DNA of 50,160 nt, from NCBI GenBank assembly GCA_007120035.1, contig SKON01000035.1:1-50160 (forward strand), written 5' to 3'. The notes under the pieces are model-generated. The model was not told the DNA's origin and ran no database searches. It saw nothing but the letters and a program-made list of their open reading frames with translations. Origin of the DNA: Myxococcales bacterium. GTDB taxonomy: Bacteria > Myxococcota_A > Bradymonadia > Bradymonadales > Bradymonadaceae. This document shows positions 34,718-43,169 of the stretch, piece after piece. The first letter of the stretch is position 1, and the number at the start of each line of letters is the position of its first letter. Position numbers and translations under genes: made by a program.

Positions 34718-37270
34718 TCAAAACCGCTGAAACGAGGCGTCCCACTGGTAGTTCAGCCCGATCGTCAGCTCCGTGTTCGTCCCGAACTCCCCGACGGTGT
34801 CGTTGCGGACGGCGAAGACGTTGAAGGTGGTGGTGAAGAAGAGCTGGCCGAAGAGAGAGTAGAAGAGGCGGTTTCCGCTCCGGATCTCATGGACGTTATT
34901 GCCGCCGATGTCGTTGTAGAAGTACTCCACCTCGCTCTCGATATGGACCGGTCGATTCATGATCGTGACCAGGTTGATCCGGGAGAGGGTATAACCGGCG
35001 GTCAGACCCCAGGTGGGCGCGCTGTCAGGCTCGTTGACGTCCTGGCGGACGTTCAGACCGATCCGGAAGTCCAGGGGAGGCCGAAGCTGGAAGGACATAC
35101 CGGCGATGGCCCGCAGGTCCAGCCGATGCCAGTCCCGGGTCTCCGGGGGGATGAACTCCGACTCCAGCTGCCCCTCCACCAGGGGATCCGGCACGTACCA
35201 CCGACCGTTTCGATCCACCCGGAGCCGCTGGTACCGATACCGGCTCCGAAGGCGGATCTGGTCCCGGGTCTTCTCGAAGTTCGCGTCCTCCTGGTCCCGG
35301 AGACGAGCCGTGGCGTACTGGAGGTTCAGCTCGTTGTTCCACCGGTGGTTTCGGCTGTCCGCCTGAGTGGCGAACCGCCCCTCCATGTTGATCTGGTCCG
35401 TGGCCTGAACGGTGAGCTGGCCCTGATCGTAGGCCGGGGCGTCGTCGATCACGGGGTTCTGAACAGCCACCTGGTTGTAAGAGGCGTTCATCGAACCCTG
35501 GAAGGTCCACAAAAACCGCCGGTGGAGGTTCTGGAAGTTGCCCCGCGGCGACACGGCGGCCCGCTCCTCCCCGGCCTGCAGGTGACGGTTGTTGGACACG
35601 AAGTGGATCACCGCTTCGTCGATAGTGGGGGCCTCATCGGCCCACTCCGGTTGGTAGGTGGACGCCCGAGAGAGGTGATCCTCGGCGAAGATCCCGTCGC
35701 CGCCGCCAGCCAAGAAGTCGTTCATCGCGACCGGGTACTGTCGATCATCGGCCACGGGCCGCCCATTGATCAGGACCGTGTCGCCGTCGACGGTGAGCCC
35801 CTCAGCGACCAGGATGTCTCCCAGGCGAGGTGCCAGAGCCTTCAACCGGGCTCCCGAGATCCGGGCGGTGACGATCTGGTTCTCGAAGGGCATCGCCGTG
35901 TAGAGATCGGCGGCCGTGAGCTCTCCGGTGAGGGGGAACTGATCGTCGTTGCGGAAGGCCCCGGTGTTCAGGATCGCCACCTCCGACCGGGTGGAGAACC
36001 GCATGGCGTTCAGCACGAAGGTCCGCAGGTCCTCGAGGCTCATGGGCTCGGCGATGGTCGCTCCGTCGCCCAGGGCGCTGCCCCAATCCTCGCAGAAGCT
36101 CTCCACGCCGGCCTGCAGGATCTCCGCGGTGGCCCTGTGGTCAGGCATCTCGTTGAGGTTCACCCGGGTCGCGTCGAGCCCGGTCATCTGCCAGGCGCCC
36201 TCGCCGGCCTCCCGGAGCGCGAGCTCCAGCGAGATCAGGCTGTTGGCCCCGCTGTTCCCCGACACGATCGGGGTCCCCGTATGGGAGGCGTAGACCACGG
36301 CGCTTCGCCGGGCTTCGCTCTCGCCATCGAAGAGGAAGTTGGAGATCATCAGGTCGATGCCCTCCGCCTTGGAAGCCAGCTCGTAGGATCGGTCCAGGGC
36401 GTTCCGTGGCCGCAGCTGGTGCTGGATCACCACTACGTCAGCGGCCTCCCGCATCTCCTCGACAAGGCCCGGGAGGATCTCGGCGGGATCCAGGATCTGG
36501 AGCCCCTCTTTCTGGGAGGCGTCGAGCCGCTCGATCAGGTCCGGGGTCAGGATCGTGGCGATCGCCACCGTCGTCCCGTCGCGCTCCACCACCTTGAACC
36601 GCTCCTCCGAGAGGCCGGCGCAGATCGCCTCGGCGCTCTGGAACCCCTCGCAGGCCAGGTTGGCGGCCTGCATATTCACGCCCCGCTCCTCCATGGCCTC
36701 CATGAAGTTCAACAGGTCGCCCCGATCGACGGTGAACTCCCGGCTCCCCAGCCCGTGCACCTCCAGGGGCACCGCCGTCAGACTCTGCGCCAGCGTTCGG
36801 GCTCCGGGCTCTCCCAGAGACAGGAAGTACCGGGCCAACACGCCTGGAAAGAGAGAGTCTCCGGGGCTCAAGAAGAGGGGCTCCGGGATCGCCGGATCCG
36901 TCGCCAGGTCTCGGAGGGTGTCCACGTAGGCGGCCTGCCGCGCCCGATAGAGGGTCATCTCCTCCAATTCTTGCCGACAGTTCACCCTGGCGAGGTTGCC
37001 GTCCAGGTTGCCCGCCACCAGGAGGGTCAATCGCCGGGTGTCGGGCTCGGGAACGACGGGCTCGACGGGCTCCGGCTCGTCGGGTTCTTCCACGGCATCG
37101 TCGGGCTCGGCATCGTCGTCGACCTCTTCGAGGTCATCTTCGACTTCGTCGAGCTCGTCGAGGCCTTCCTCCACTTCGTCGACCTCCTCGATCTCCACAG
37201 GGGTCTCCTGAGCGGAGGCCGAGGCACTGGCAAGAATCAGTGCGAGGAGCAAGCAGGGCAGGCGTCTCAT
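34718..37270 (-). CDS. Degenerate 5'-nucleotidase fused to an outer-membrane beta-barrel
   Basis: Protein of 850 residues with a signal peptide ending ASASAQ and an acidic Glu/Asp/Pro region (22-75). A metallophosphoesterase-like domain (about 78-330) and a 5'-nucleotidase C-terminal domain (about 370-520) follow; the latter has NTGAFRNDDQFPLTGE, MPFENQIVTARISG and AMNDFLAGGGDGIF. The last ~280 residues show alternating beta strands ending in Phe (NYQWDASFQRF), typical of an outer-membrane barrel of the DUF3078-like kind. Phosphatase ligand motifs are altered: GNLDGN for ND-x-HG, GSREF for GNHEF, and ISNFLFDG for GGHSH. GDSLF and an IQHQL His remain. Catalysis is therefore unlikely, and a binding or structural role is inferred. 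ATG 37270 has GGAG at 6 bases. Confidence 0.85.
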   Translation of the reverse strand: MRRLPCLLLALILASASASAQETPVEIEEVDEVEEGLDELDEVEDDLEEVDDDAEPDDAVEEPDEPEPVEPVVPEPDTRRLTLLVAGNLDGNLARVNCRQELEEMTLYRARQAAYVDTLRDLATDPAIPEPLFLSPGDSLFPGVLARYFLSLGEPGARTLAQSLTAVPLEVHGLGSREFTVDRGDLLNFMEAMEERGVNMQAANLACEGFQSAEAICAGLSEERFKVVERDGTTVAIATILTPDLIERLDASQKEGLQILDPAEILPGLVEEMREAADVVVIQHQLRPRNALDRSYELASKAEGIDLMISNFLFDGESEARRSAVVYASHTGTPIVSGNSGANSLISLELALREAGEGAWQMTGLDATRVNLNEMPDHRATAEILQAGVESFCEDWGSALGDGATIAEPMSLEDLRTFVLNAMRFSTRSEVAILNTGAFRNDDQFPLTGELTAADLYTAMPFENQIVTARISGARLKALAPRLGDILVAEGLTVDGDTVLINGRPVADDRQYPVAMNDFLAGGGDGIFAEDHLSRASTYQPEWADEAPTIDEAVIHFVSNNRHLQAGEERAAVSPRGNFQNLHRRFLWTFQGSMNASYNQVAVQNPVIDDAPAYDQGQLTVQATDQINMEGRFATQADSRNHRWNNELNLQYATARLRDQEDANFEKTRDQIRLRSRYRYQRLRVDRNGRWYVPDPLVEGQLESEFIPPETRDWHRLDLRAIAGMSFQLRPPLDFRIGLNVRQDVNEPDSAPTWGLTAGYTLSRINLVTIMNRPVHIESEVEYFYNDIGGNNVHEIRSGNRLFYSLFGQLFFTTTFNVFAVRNDTVGEFGTNTELTIGLNYQWDASFQRF

Positions 37271-37471
37271 CAACATCTCCACGTACGAAACAAGCATTCA
37301 TTCCACTGCAGCGCGCAACACTCGGTACGATAGGGGTTGTCGTCAAGGAGAATCGGGAGTTCACCGGCGTTCCTCGACGACCGAACGGGCGGCGCACACG
37401 ACCCGGTGGGCGGCGGAGGACATACCGGACCTTCGCCACGAACCCCGACGTTCTGCAAGCCCCCCAACAAG

Positions 37472-37541
37472 GCAAAAAAAAAGCCCCGCGTGGAGGCTCA
37501 GAGGACTTTGGTCGACCCGGCCGAGTCGAATCCACGCGGGG
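37472..37541 (-). terminator. Intrinsic terminator with nine-T tract
   Basis: The 11-bp perfect stem (37531-37541 with 37484-37494) is followed on the minus strand by C and nine T (37474-37482). The loop is 36 bases and holds a smaller 5-bp hairpin (37512-37516 with 37525-37529). It is the clearest intrinsic terminator in the window and ends a transcript that starts upstream of the mini-ORF. Confidence 0.8.
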
Positions 37542-37671
37542 GCGGTGGTATCAAGGATACCCTCTAGCGCTGCGGCATCCAGCCGCATGAATCGCCTTCC
37601 CTTCGACCCGCTCGGCGAACCGGGCGGGGCGGCCCTGAACAAGAGAAGACGGCGCGAGACCGGATGGCCTG

Positions 37672-37719
37672 CTAGAGGTGTACCACCTCACCAGCCGTGT
37701 TGGTACAATAGATCTCCAC
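37672..37719 (-). CDS. Mini-ORF (15 codons) with extended Shine-Dalgarno
   Basis: GTG start at 37719 and TAG stop, coding MEIYCTNTAGEVVHL. The Shine-Dalgarno core AGGAGG ends 7 bases upstream. The surrounding 16 bases (37719-37734) are perfectly complementary to the common 3' end of bacterial 16S rRNA (CTGGATCACCTCCTTT). A second short frame (ending KRR) stops within the Shine-Dalgarno region. Inside the ORF, GAGGTG and CACCTC can pair with each other or with the ribosome-binding site. No similar peptide is known to me. Confidence 0.4.
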   Translation of the reverse strand: MEIYCTNTAGEVVHL

Positions 37720-37886
37720 TGGATCACCTCCTTTTAACGGCACGTCTCGATCTCGCGAAATCCTCTTCGCGCATCGCGCCCGGCTTGCCGCGCTCCGGAC
37801 TGCGATGTGGGGGCGAAACGATTCGCCGACGCGGATGGTTCTTCCACGCCCGGACCCCTGTGGGAGCCCGCCGCGTTCCTATGGTG

Positions 37887-37914
37887 AGTATAACCCGGAG
37901 GGTCGGAAAAACAA
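37887..37914 (-). promoter_or_regulatory. Candidate sigma-70 promoter of the mini-ORF transcript
   Basis: Minus-strand TTGTTT (37909-37914), a 16-base spacer and TATACT (37887-37892). The local sequence is AT-richer than its surroundings. Predicted initiation is near 37880. Confidence 0.55.
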
Positions 37915-38032
37915 TTCCCGGGCCGTAATTTTTCCTGCCCCCCTGTGCAAACCACACCCCCTGTTGTACACCCTGGGTGGCACCTTTTGGTGTGTTTGCC
38001 CCCCGTCGTTCGCCCCTCATAAGAGAGCCGTC

Positions 38033-39007
38033 ATGTTGCCCGAAGCCTTTCAGAATCTCCGCCTCCCCGTGGTGGCGGCCCCCATGTTTCTCGTCTCCGG
38101 TGTGGACCTGACCGTGGCGGCCTGCACGTCGGGGATCGTCGGGACCTTCCCGGCCCTGAACCAGCGCACCTCCGATGGGTTTGAGGAATGGCTCGTGGAG
38201 ATCAAGGGCCGCCTCGAGGCGTTCCGCAAGGACCACCCCGGTGCTCCCGTGGGTCCCTATGGCGTGAACCTGATCGTCCACCGCACCAACCCCCGGGTGC
38301 AGGCGGATCTCGAGATCTGCGTGCGCCACCGGGTGCCCCTGGTGATCACCTCCCTGGGGGCCGTCAGCGACGTCGTGGAGGCCGTCCACAGCTACGGAGG
38401 CGTGGTCTTCCACGACGTCACCAATCGGCGCCACGCCGAGAAGGCCCACGAGGCCGGCGCCGACGGGATCATCCTGGTCTGCGGTGGCGCCGGCGGTCAC
38501 GCCGGCACCTTGAGCCCCTTCGGACTCCTGGCGGAGATCCGGAAGTTCTTCCGGGGGACGATCCTCCTGGCCGGGTCCCTCTCCACGGGCCGCGACGTGG
38601 CCGCCGCCCGGGCCATGGGGGCCGACCTGGCCTACATGGGCACCCGGTTCATCGCCACCGACGAGAGCCAGGCCCAGCCGGAGTACAAGCAGCTCGTCTG
38701 CGACGCCGTCGCCGAAGACATCATCCACACCCCGGTGGTCTCCGGGGTGCCGGCGAACTTCATCGCCCAGAGCCTGGAGGCCAACGGCTACGATATGGAG
38801 CGCCTCCGGGATCCGGCCCACGTGGACTTCGGCGAAAAGCTCACCGTCGATGATGAAGTCAAGGCCTGGAAGACCGTCTGGTCCGCCGGCCACGGCGTCA
38901 GCGCCATCGACGACGTCCTCCCCGTCGACAAGCTCGTGGATCGCCTGGAGGCAGAGTACCGAGAGGCCCTCCGCAGCGTGACGGAGAGCCTCTCGGGTGG
39001 AGCATGA
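38033..39007 (+). CDS. Nitronate monooxygenase/2-nitropropane dioxygenase-like flavoprotein
   Basis: FMN-dependent TIM-barrel enzyme of 324 residues. Family features are the start LRLPVVAAPMFLVSGVDLTVAACTSGIVGTFPALNQRT, VITSLGAVSDVV, HDVTNRRHAEKAHEAGADGIILV, the flavin loop CGGAGGHAGTLSP and AMGADLAYMGTRFIATDES. These enzymes oxidise nitronates; some relatives act in fatty-acid or polyketide pathways, so the substrate is uncertain. I start at ATG 38033, where the fold begins; the frame reads further upstream but that part is not protein-like. AAGAGAG lies just before the start. The gene converges with the triple-repeat protein gene after 32 bp. The upstream 150 bases are AT-richer, but I see no clear plus-strand promoter. 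Confidence 0.88.
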   Translation: MLPEAFQNLRLPVVAAPMFLVSGVDLTVAACTSGIVGTFPALNQRTSDGFEEWLVEIKGRLEAFRKDHPGAPVGPYGVNLIVHRTNPRVQADLEICVRHRVPLVITSLGAVSDVVEAVHSYGGVVFHDVTNRRHAEKAHEAGADGIILVCGGAGGHAGTLSPFGLLAEIRKFFRGTILLAGSLSTGRDVAAARAMGADLAYMGTRFIATDESQAQPEYKQLVCDAVAEDIIHTPVVSGVPANFIAQSLEANGYDMERLRDPAHVDFGEKLTVDDEVKAWKTVWSAGHGVSAIDDVLPVDKLVDRLEAEYREALRSVTESLSGGA

Positions 39008-39039
39008 ACTCAGGTGCTCAACTCAGATAGTCTTGAGCC

Positions 39040-40905
39040 TTAGAGCAGGAAGACCTGCTCATCCATGGGCTCGTCCATCTGGTGGCGGTTCTCACACATC
39101 GTGGCCGCCAGCTCCGATGAGGAGGTGAAGACGCTCACCACAGCGTCGGCCTGGTCCTCGACGCTGGTGTCGGCGTCGATATTGTCGATGTAGCTCTGCA
39201 CCTCGGTGAGTTTTTCGCCCAGCTCGGGGTAGTTCTCGGACTGCAAGGTAGAGAGGACATCACCGGCGGAGCTCAACGCCTCCTGGAGGTTTTCACCGAA
39301 GGCCTCGTCGCCCACGGAACCTTCCAGGGTGTCGATCCTCTCCACCAGCTCATTGTACTGCTCGGTCAGCATCCCCGTGGCCGGCTCTTCCATGCCGGGC
39401 TCTTCCATGCCGGGCTCCCCGGGAGGATCCATCCAGGGCTCCTCCTCATCCATCTGGACCAGATGGAGGGCGACGGGCTCCTCGTCGACGAAGGTGCCGA
39501 GGGCGGCCTGGAGATGACGCATACCCTCCACCACGGTCTCCTCGTTGATGGCGTCCGCCGTCAGGCCCTCAGAGAAGTCCAGGTAGGACTGTACTTCGGG
39601 CTCCAGCATCGGACCGCCGCCGATGTCGCCCTCATCGTGGCGCTCTCCTTTGTCACCGTAGTCCCCTACCAGAACGATCGGGCTCTCGTTGCGAGCCTCC
39701 GGCGCAGGCAAGGTCGGGCCGGCGAGGTTCATGGCTTCTGTGGTGGCCGAGGCCTGGACAAAGAAGTTCTGAATCCCGTCGACCTGCTCCTCGATGGCCG
39801 CCGTGGTGTTGATCTGAGCCAGGTTGGTCTCCAGCTCACGGATCTCCCCGTCCTGCCCCGGGTAGTACCCCTGCTGGATGGAGGTCAGCACCTGGGTCCC
39901 CTCGGTGAGGGTGTCCACCAGTTCTTGAGGGAAGCCCTCGCGGCCCTGGTCCTGCAGGGCCTCGGCCCGGTCTTTGTACCGGTCGAGCTGCAACGCCAGG
40001 GTGTCGTCCTCGACGTCATCGAGGAGGTCCTCCATGGCGTCATGGAAGTGCATCGCCCCATCGCGGGTGTAGTCGGCGACGTGATCGATGCCCTCTTCCT
40101 GGTGCTCTTGGACGAACTCCTTGAAGTTACGGACCTGGCGAGACAGGTCGGCGTCCTCGCCGCCCCATCCCAAAAACCCCTCATCTTCTTCCTCGACGGT
40201 CTCTTCCTCCAGCGGCGGCAGCTCCTCTTGCTGGGCGATCACCGGATGGCGAGCAAAGGTGACCTCGAAGGGGGCCTGGGTCACAGGCTGAGCGTCGGCG
40301 CCCACCAGAGCGATCAGGCCGTCTTTATTGGCGACAAAGAAGTTCTCCACCCGGTCCACCTGGGCGGTGATCTCCTCTTCGGCGGAGATCGCCTGGGCGG
40401 CCCGGGTGACCTCCTCAGCGTGGGCTTCCATCCCGGGATAGAAGGACTCCTGGATATTCGTGAAGAGCTCTGCACCCTCCACGAAGAGTTGGCTGGTCAG
40501 GGCCGAGAACTGCGGGCGGTCTTCGTTGCCCAACACCCCCAGGCGGTCCTCCCAGTTGTCCACAGATTGTCGATAGTCGTCGGCGTCGTCGGGCAGGAGC
40601 TCTTTCAGAGCGTCTGCCAGATGGTTGGCGCCTTTGTCGGTGTACTCGTAGATGTCGTCGATACCTTCCTGCTGGTGCTCTTCGACGAACTCCACGAAGT
40701 CCTCAACGTCACCGGAGAGCTCGGCGCGCTCCCCTTCTATGGTGGTGTCTTCTTCCCCGTAGACTTCGGCCTCCACCTCGGGATCGGCCTCGGCCCGTTC
40801 TTGCAGCGGCGGGGAGGCCAGGGCGGCCGAGGCTGCCAGGAGCCCCAGCATGACGACCAGAGCCGTCGAGAGTCGTAGAAACGTGCGGTGTGTCAGGTGA
40901 TTCAT
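39040..40905 (-). CDS. Exported acidic protein with three internal repeats
   Basis: Protein of 621 residues with a signal peptide ending near AALASPP. It has three related repeats of about 140-165 residues (64-200, 256-393, 435-600). Repeats 1 and 2 share F(V/K)EFV(E/Q)EHQ(Q/E)EGID, (K/R)xGAxHxxDAxxxLL, the block IQxxxYPG, and I(T/E)xQVDxxxNFFV. Repeat 3 is more divergent but keeps HLQAAL, LQSENYP and EDQADAVVSVF. Linkers are Glu/Asp/Pro-rich, with duplicated MEEPG. The protein is all-helical and strongly acidic, predicted periplasmic or secreted. GGAG precedes the ATG by 9 bases. I know no family for it. Triplication suggests a binding or scaffold module with one unit per ligand. Confidence 0.82.
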   Translation of the reverse strand: MNHLTHRTFLRLSTALVVMLGLLAASAALASPPLQERAEADPEVEAEVYGEEDTTIEGERAELSGDVEDFVEFVEEHQQEGIDDIYEYTDKGANHLADALKELLPDDADDYRQSVDNWEDRLGVLGNEDRPQFSALTSQLFVEGAELFTNIQESFYPGMEAHAEEVTRAAQAISAEEEITAQVDRVENFFVANKDGLIALVGADAQPVTQAPFEVTFARHPVIAQQEELPPLEEETVEEEDEGFLGWGGEDADLSRQVRNFKEFVQEHQEEGIDHVADYTRDGAMHFHDAMEDLLDDVEDDTLALQLDRYKDRAEALQDQGREGFPQELVDTLTEGTQVLTSIQQGYYPGQDGEIRELETNLAQINTTAAIEEQVDGIQNFFVQASATTEAMNLAGPTLPAPEARNESPIVLVGDYGDKGERHDEGDIGGGPMLEPEVQSYLDFSEGLTADAINEETVVEGMRHLQAALGTFVDEEPVALHLVQMDEEEPWMDPPGEPGMEEPGMEEPATGMLTEQYNELVERIDTLEGSVGDEAFGENLQEALSSAGDVLSTLQSENYPELGEKLTEVQSYIDNIDADTSVEDQADAVVSVFTSSSELAATMCENRHQMDEPMDEQVFLL

Positions 40906-41236
40906 GTCGGCTACTCCTACCGTCAGACTTCGCGTTGAGCCGACCGCCAGGGCATAGCACTCCCTGACCGGGCCAGCGTGCCCGCCCGCAATCCACGTCG
41001 ATCGGGCGTTGACGGTAAACCTAAACGCCTCCGTAAGTCCTCAAAATGGTTTATGAACTTCCACCCTCCCCTCCGTACGCCCTGCCCCCCCCCCAACGTC
41101 GAGAACGCCCGTGAGCTGTCCCCCTTGAGCCTTCGCGAAAAGGGGGTGTGCGCTAGCACCGGGGGTCGTCCCAAGCCGCCCCGTCCAACGCAGAAAAATT
41201 GCCTCCCTTCGGCGACCAGATAGGCTTCCTAATGTT
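40906..41236. other. 331-bp intergenic region, weak promoter signals only
   Basis: Divergent spacer between the triple-repeat gene and the GT-C-like gene. A possible plus-strand promoter is TTGCCT (41199-41204), 16 bases, TAGGCT (41221-41226). It would place initiation almost at the ATG (41237), giving a leaderless message; this fits the lack of a ribosome-binding site. A C-run (41086-41095) is notable. No ORF or RNA gene is supported. Confidence 0.4.
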
Positions 41237-42205
41237 ATGCATCCACTGATCGCACAGATACACCCCGCCCTCCGAACCGCTCTCTTGGCCTGGCTCTTGA
41301 GCCGGGGCCTCTTGTGGCTGGTGTTGGGGGCTCCCGACACCTCGGCGCCGGCGCTGACCTTCGGCCAGGGGGAGCTCTTACCGGCGATGATGGCCTCTGT
41401 GGCGGCCTTCCTCGCCACCCACGTACCGGCCGGACCTCATCTGGCGGCGGTGCAGCTCTTGCCCTGGATCCTCCTGGAGGTGACGGTTCTCTTTGCCGGG
41501 GTGGCGATCTATCGGTTCGTGAGGACCACGGACTTGCCCCAGGTCGCCGAGCGGACCTGCTGGCTGTGGTACTTCAACCCCGTCTTCGCCCTGACCGCCG
41601 GGGACTGGGGGAGTCAGATGGCCGCCGCCGCCGGGGCCCTGGCGCTGGCGTCGCTGGTGACCTATCGCCCGGGCCGGGCCGTGGTGGCCATGATCATCGC
41701 CACGGGGTGCCGCCTGGAATTCGTGCTCCTGTGGCCGGCCCTGGCCCTGGCGGCCCGGAAAGCCTACCGGCCGGGCAAAGACCCGGAGTACATGCCCTGG
41801 GCGGGGCTCCTGGGGCCGCCCCTGATCTTCGCCGCCTGGATCGGGCTCCTCTTCCACCTCTCGGGCACAGCGGGCAGCTCCCTGCGAGGGGTCCACGGCG
41901 ACGCCACCTGGCGAACCCTCGAGACCCTGATGCCCGTCGCCCCTGGCGAATGGGTGGGCCTGATCGGCGTGGGACTTCTCCTGGTGGTGACCCTTCGATA
42001 CGCCCGACGCCTGCCGCTGTGGTACGCCTTCTGCGCTGTGCCGGCGCTGATCTTCCCCTTCGTTCAGGTCCCGGCGACCTTCGCCGCCGTCACCGTGACC
42101 TGGGCCCTGCCAGCCTTCGTGGCGATGGCCCTGGCCACCGAGGACCGGGCCCTGGAACGACCCGTGCTGGGGATGGTGATGGTTTTGTACTTCCTGGCCC
42201 TCTAG
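41237..42205 (+). CDS. Polytopic membrane protein, GT-C/PIG-V-like
   Basis: Membrane protein of 322 residues with about eight hydrophobic segments. The block CWLWYFNPVFALTAGDWGSQMAAAAGALALASLV, followed by IIATGCRLEFVLLWPALALA, resembles the central part of PIG-V and related GT-C mannosyltransferases, which use lipid-linked sugars. The early acidic loop that usually carries the catalytic Asp is not obvious, and the protein is shorter than typical PIG-V, so function is tentative. No ribosome-binding site precedes the ATG; a leaderless message or a later start are options. It converges with the diguanylate cyclase gene after 13 bp. Substrate unknown; a glycosylation role in the envelope is inferred. 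Confidence 0.65.
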   Translation: MHPLIAQIHPALRTALLAWLLSRGLLWLVLGAPDTSAPALTFGQGELLPAMMASVAAFLATHVPAGPHLAAVQLLPWILLEVTVLFAGVAIYRFVRTTDLPQVAERTCWLWYFNPVFALTAGDWGSQMAAAAGALALASLVTYRPGRAVVAMIIATGCRLEFVLLWPALALAARKAYRPGKDPEYMPWAGLLGPPLIFAAWIGLLFHLSGTAGSSLRGVHGDATWRTLETLMPVAPGEWVGLIGVGLLLVVTLRYARRLPLWYAFCAVPALIFPFVQVPATFAAVTVTWALPAFVAMALATEDRALERPVLGMVMVLYFLAL

Positions 42206-42218
42206 CTCGCCGCTCGGG

Positions 42219-43169
42219 TCAGCCCAACGACGCCGCCGTGGACACCCGGTTTCGCCCCTCGTTCTTCGACACGTAGAGGGCTTTGTCGGCGGCCTCGATC
42301 AGCTCCGTGGGGCTCTTCGCCGGGGTATCGGGAAGGGCCGACACCCCGAGGCTGATCGTGATGGGAATGTGCTTGCCGTCGAAGACGAAGTGGGTGTTCT
42401 CCACGATCCGGCGGAGCCGCTCGGCGATGATCGCCGCCCGCTCCATATCGATGCCCCGGCTGACGATGGTGAACTCCTCGCCGCCGTACCGGGCGAAGAT
42501 GTCGTCCTGACGCAGAGTGGCCATGGAGATCTCGGCCAGCCGCTTGAGGATCGCGTCGCCTGCCAGGTGGCCGTGGGTGTCGTTGACGGCCTTGAAATGA
42601 TCCACGTCGAACATCACCACGCTCAAGGGGGTGCCGTGGCGCAGGGCGAAAGACATCTCGGTGTTGAGGTGGTTCATCAAGAAGTTCTTGTTGTACGCAC
42701 CGGTCAGGCTGTCCCGCAGGGCGGCGTCGAACATCTGCTTCTGGAAGGTCTCATCCAGACGATCGTGGTAGGTGAACTTCAGGATCGTCGTCGACCCCAG
42801 GGTGATCTTATCGCCGTCCTGGAGCTGCACCCGCCGGGAGAGCCGATCGCCGTTGAGGTAGGTGCCGTTGGCGCTCCCCAAGTCCTCGACGAAGACGTCG
42901 TCACCCCAGGTGATCAACCGGGCGTGTTTTCGCGAGATCCCCACGTCGTTGACGTATATATCGGCCTTGGAGGACCTCCCCAGGGTGCTCTCATCCTTTT
43001 CCACCTTGAACATCTTGCCCACGTGGGGGCCGGAGATGACGATCAAGTAGGCCTGGTCCCGCTCGGTCTGTTGTTGGGCCTGAGCGGCCCGCTCCAGGGC
43101 CGACTTATCGACGATCATCGTCGACTCAGAGGGCTCCGAGAGGTCATCGCCGTAGCGCTGGTCTGACAT
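42219..43169 (-). CDS. FHA-GGDEF diguanylate cyclase
   Basis: Cytoplasmic protein of 316 residues that joins an FHA phosphothreonine-binding domain (about 42-133; LGRSSKADIYVNDVGISRKHARL, GSANGTYLNG) to a GGDEF domain (about 150-310). The active site is GGEEF (229-233), and the product-inhibition I-site RQDD (220-223) lies five residues before it. It should make c-di-GMP from GTP with feedback control. FHA domains read Ser/Thr phosphorylation, so the kinases in this genome are natural inputs. The N-terminus keeps a short TxxI motif (STMIVDKS) that could be a phospho-site for the FHA domain. ATG 43169 begins the recognisable protein; the long upstream open frame crosses repeats and is rejected. 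Confidence 0.92.
   Translation of the reverse strand: MSDQRYGDDLSEPSESTMIVDKSALERAAQAQQQTERDQAYLIVISGPHVGKMFKVEKDESTLGRSSKADIYVNDVGISRKHARLITWGDDVFVEDLGSANGTYLNGDRLSRRVQLQDGDKITLGSTTILKFTYHDRLDETFQKQMFDAALRDSLTGAYNKNFLMNHLNTEMSFALRHGTPLSVVMFDVDHFKAVNDTHGHLAGDAILKRLAEISMATLRQDDIFARYGGEEFTIVSRGIDMERAAIIAERLRRIVENTHFVFDGKHIPITISLGVSALPDTPAKSPTELIEAADKALYVSKNEGRNRVSTAASLG

Larger units (their letters stand above)
37472..37880 (-). ncRNA. Candidate ~400-nt structured transcript with mini-ORF
   Basis: This segment is bounded by a good promoter (37887-37914) and a strong terminator. It holds a 15-codon ORF with an extreme ribosome-binding site, several short hairpins (37675-37689; 37571-37587) and no long credible gene. 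It matches no RNA family that I can recognise: rnpB, ssrA and ffs core motifs are absent by eye. It may be a small regulatory RNA, a leader for the 34718-37270 gene (start about 200 bases beyond the terminator), or mRNA for a tiny peptide. The existence of a transcript is inferred. Confidence 0.45.

Noticed and set aside
37719..37734. 16S rRNA 3' end on the plus strand (CTGGATCACCTCCTTT)
   Set aside because: The sequence before it does not match 16S rRNA: the expected GTAACAAGGTA block is absent. The match is better explained as a Shine-Dalgarno on the minus strand.
37472..37880. tmRNA, RNase P RNA or tRNA-Sec in the short transcript
   Set aside because: Short matches exist (GGATTCGAC, GCGGCTGGA) but acceptor stems, CCA context and the RNase P core are missing.
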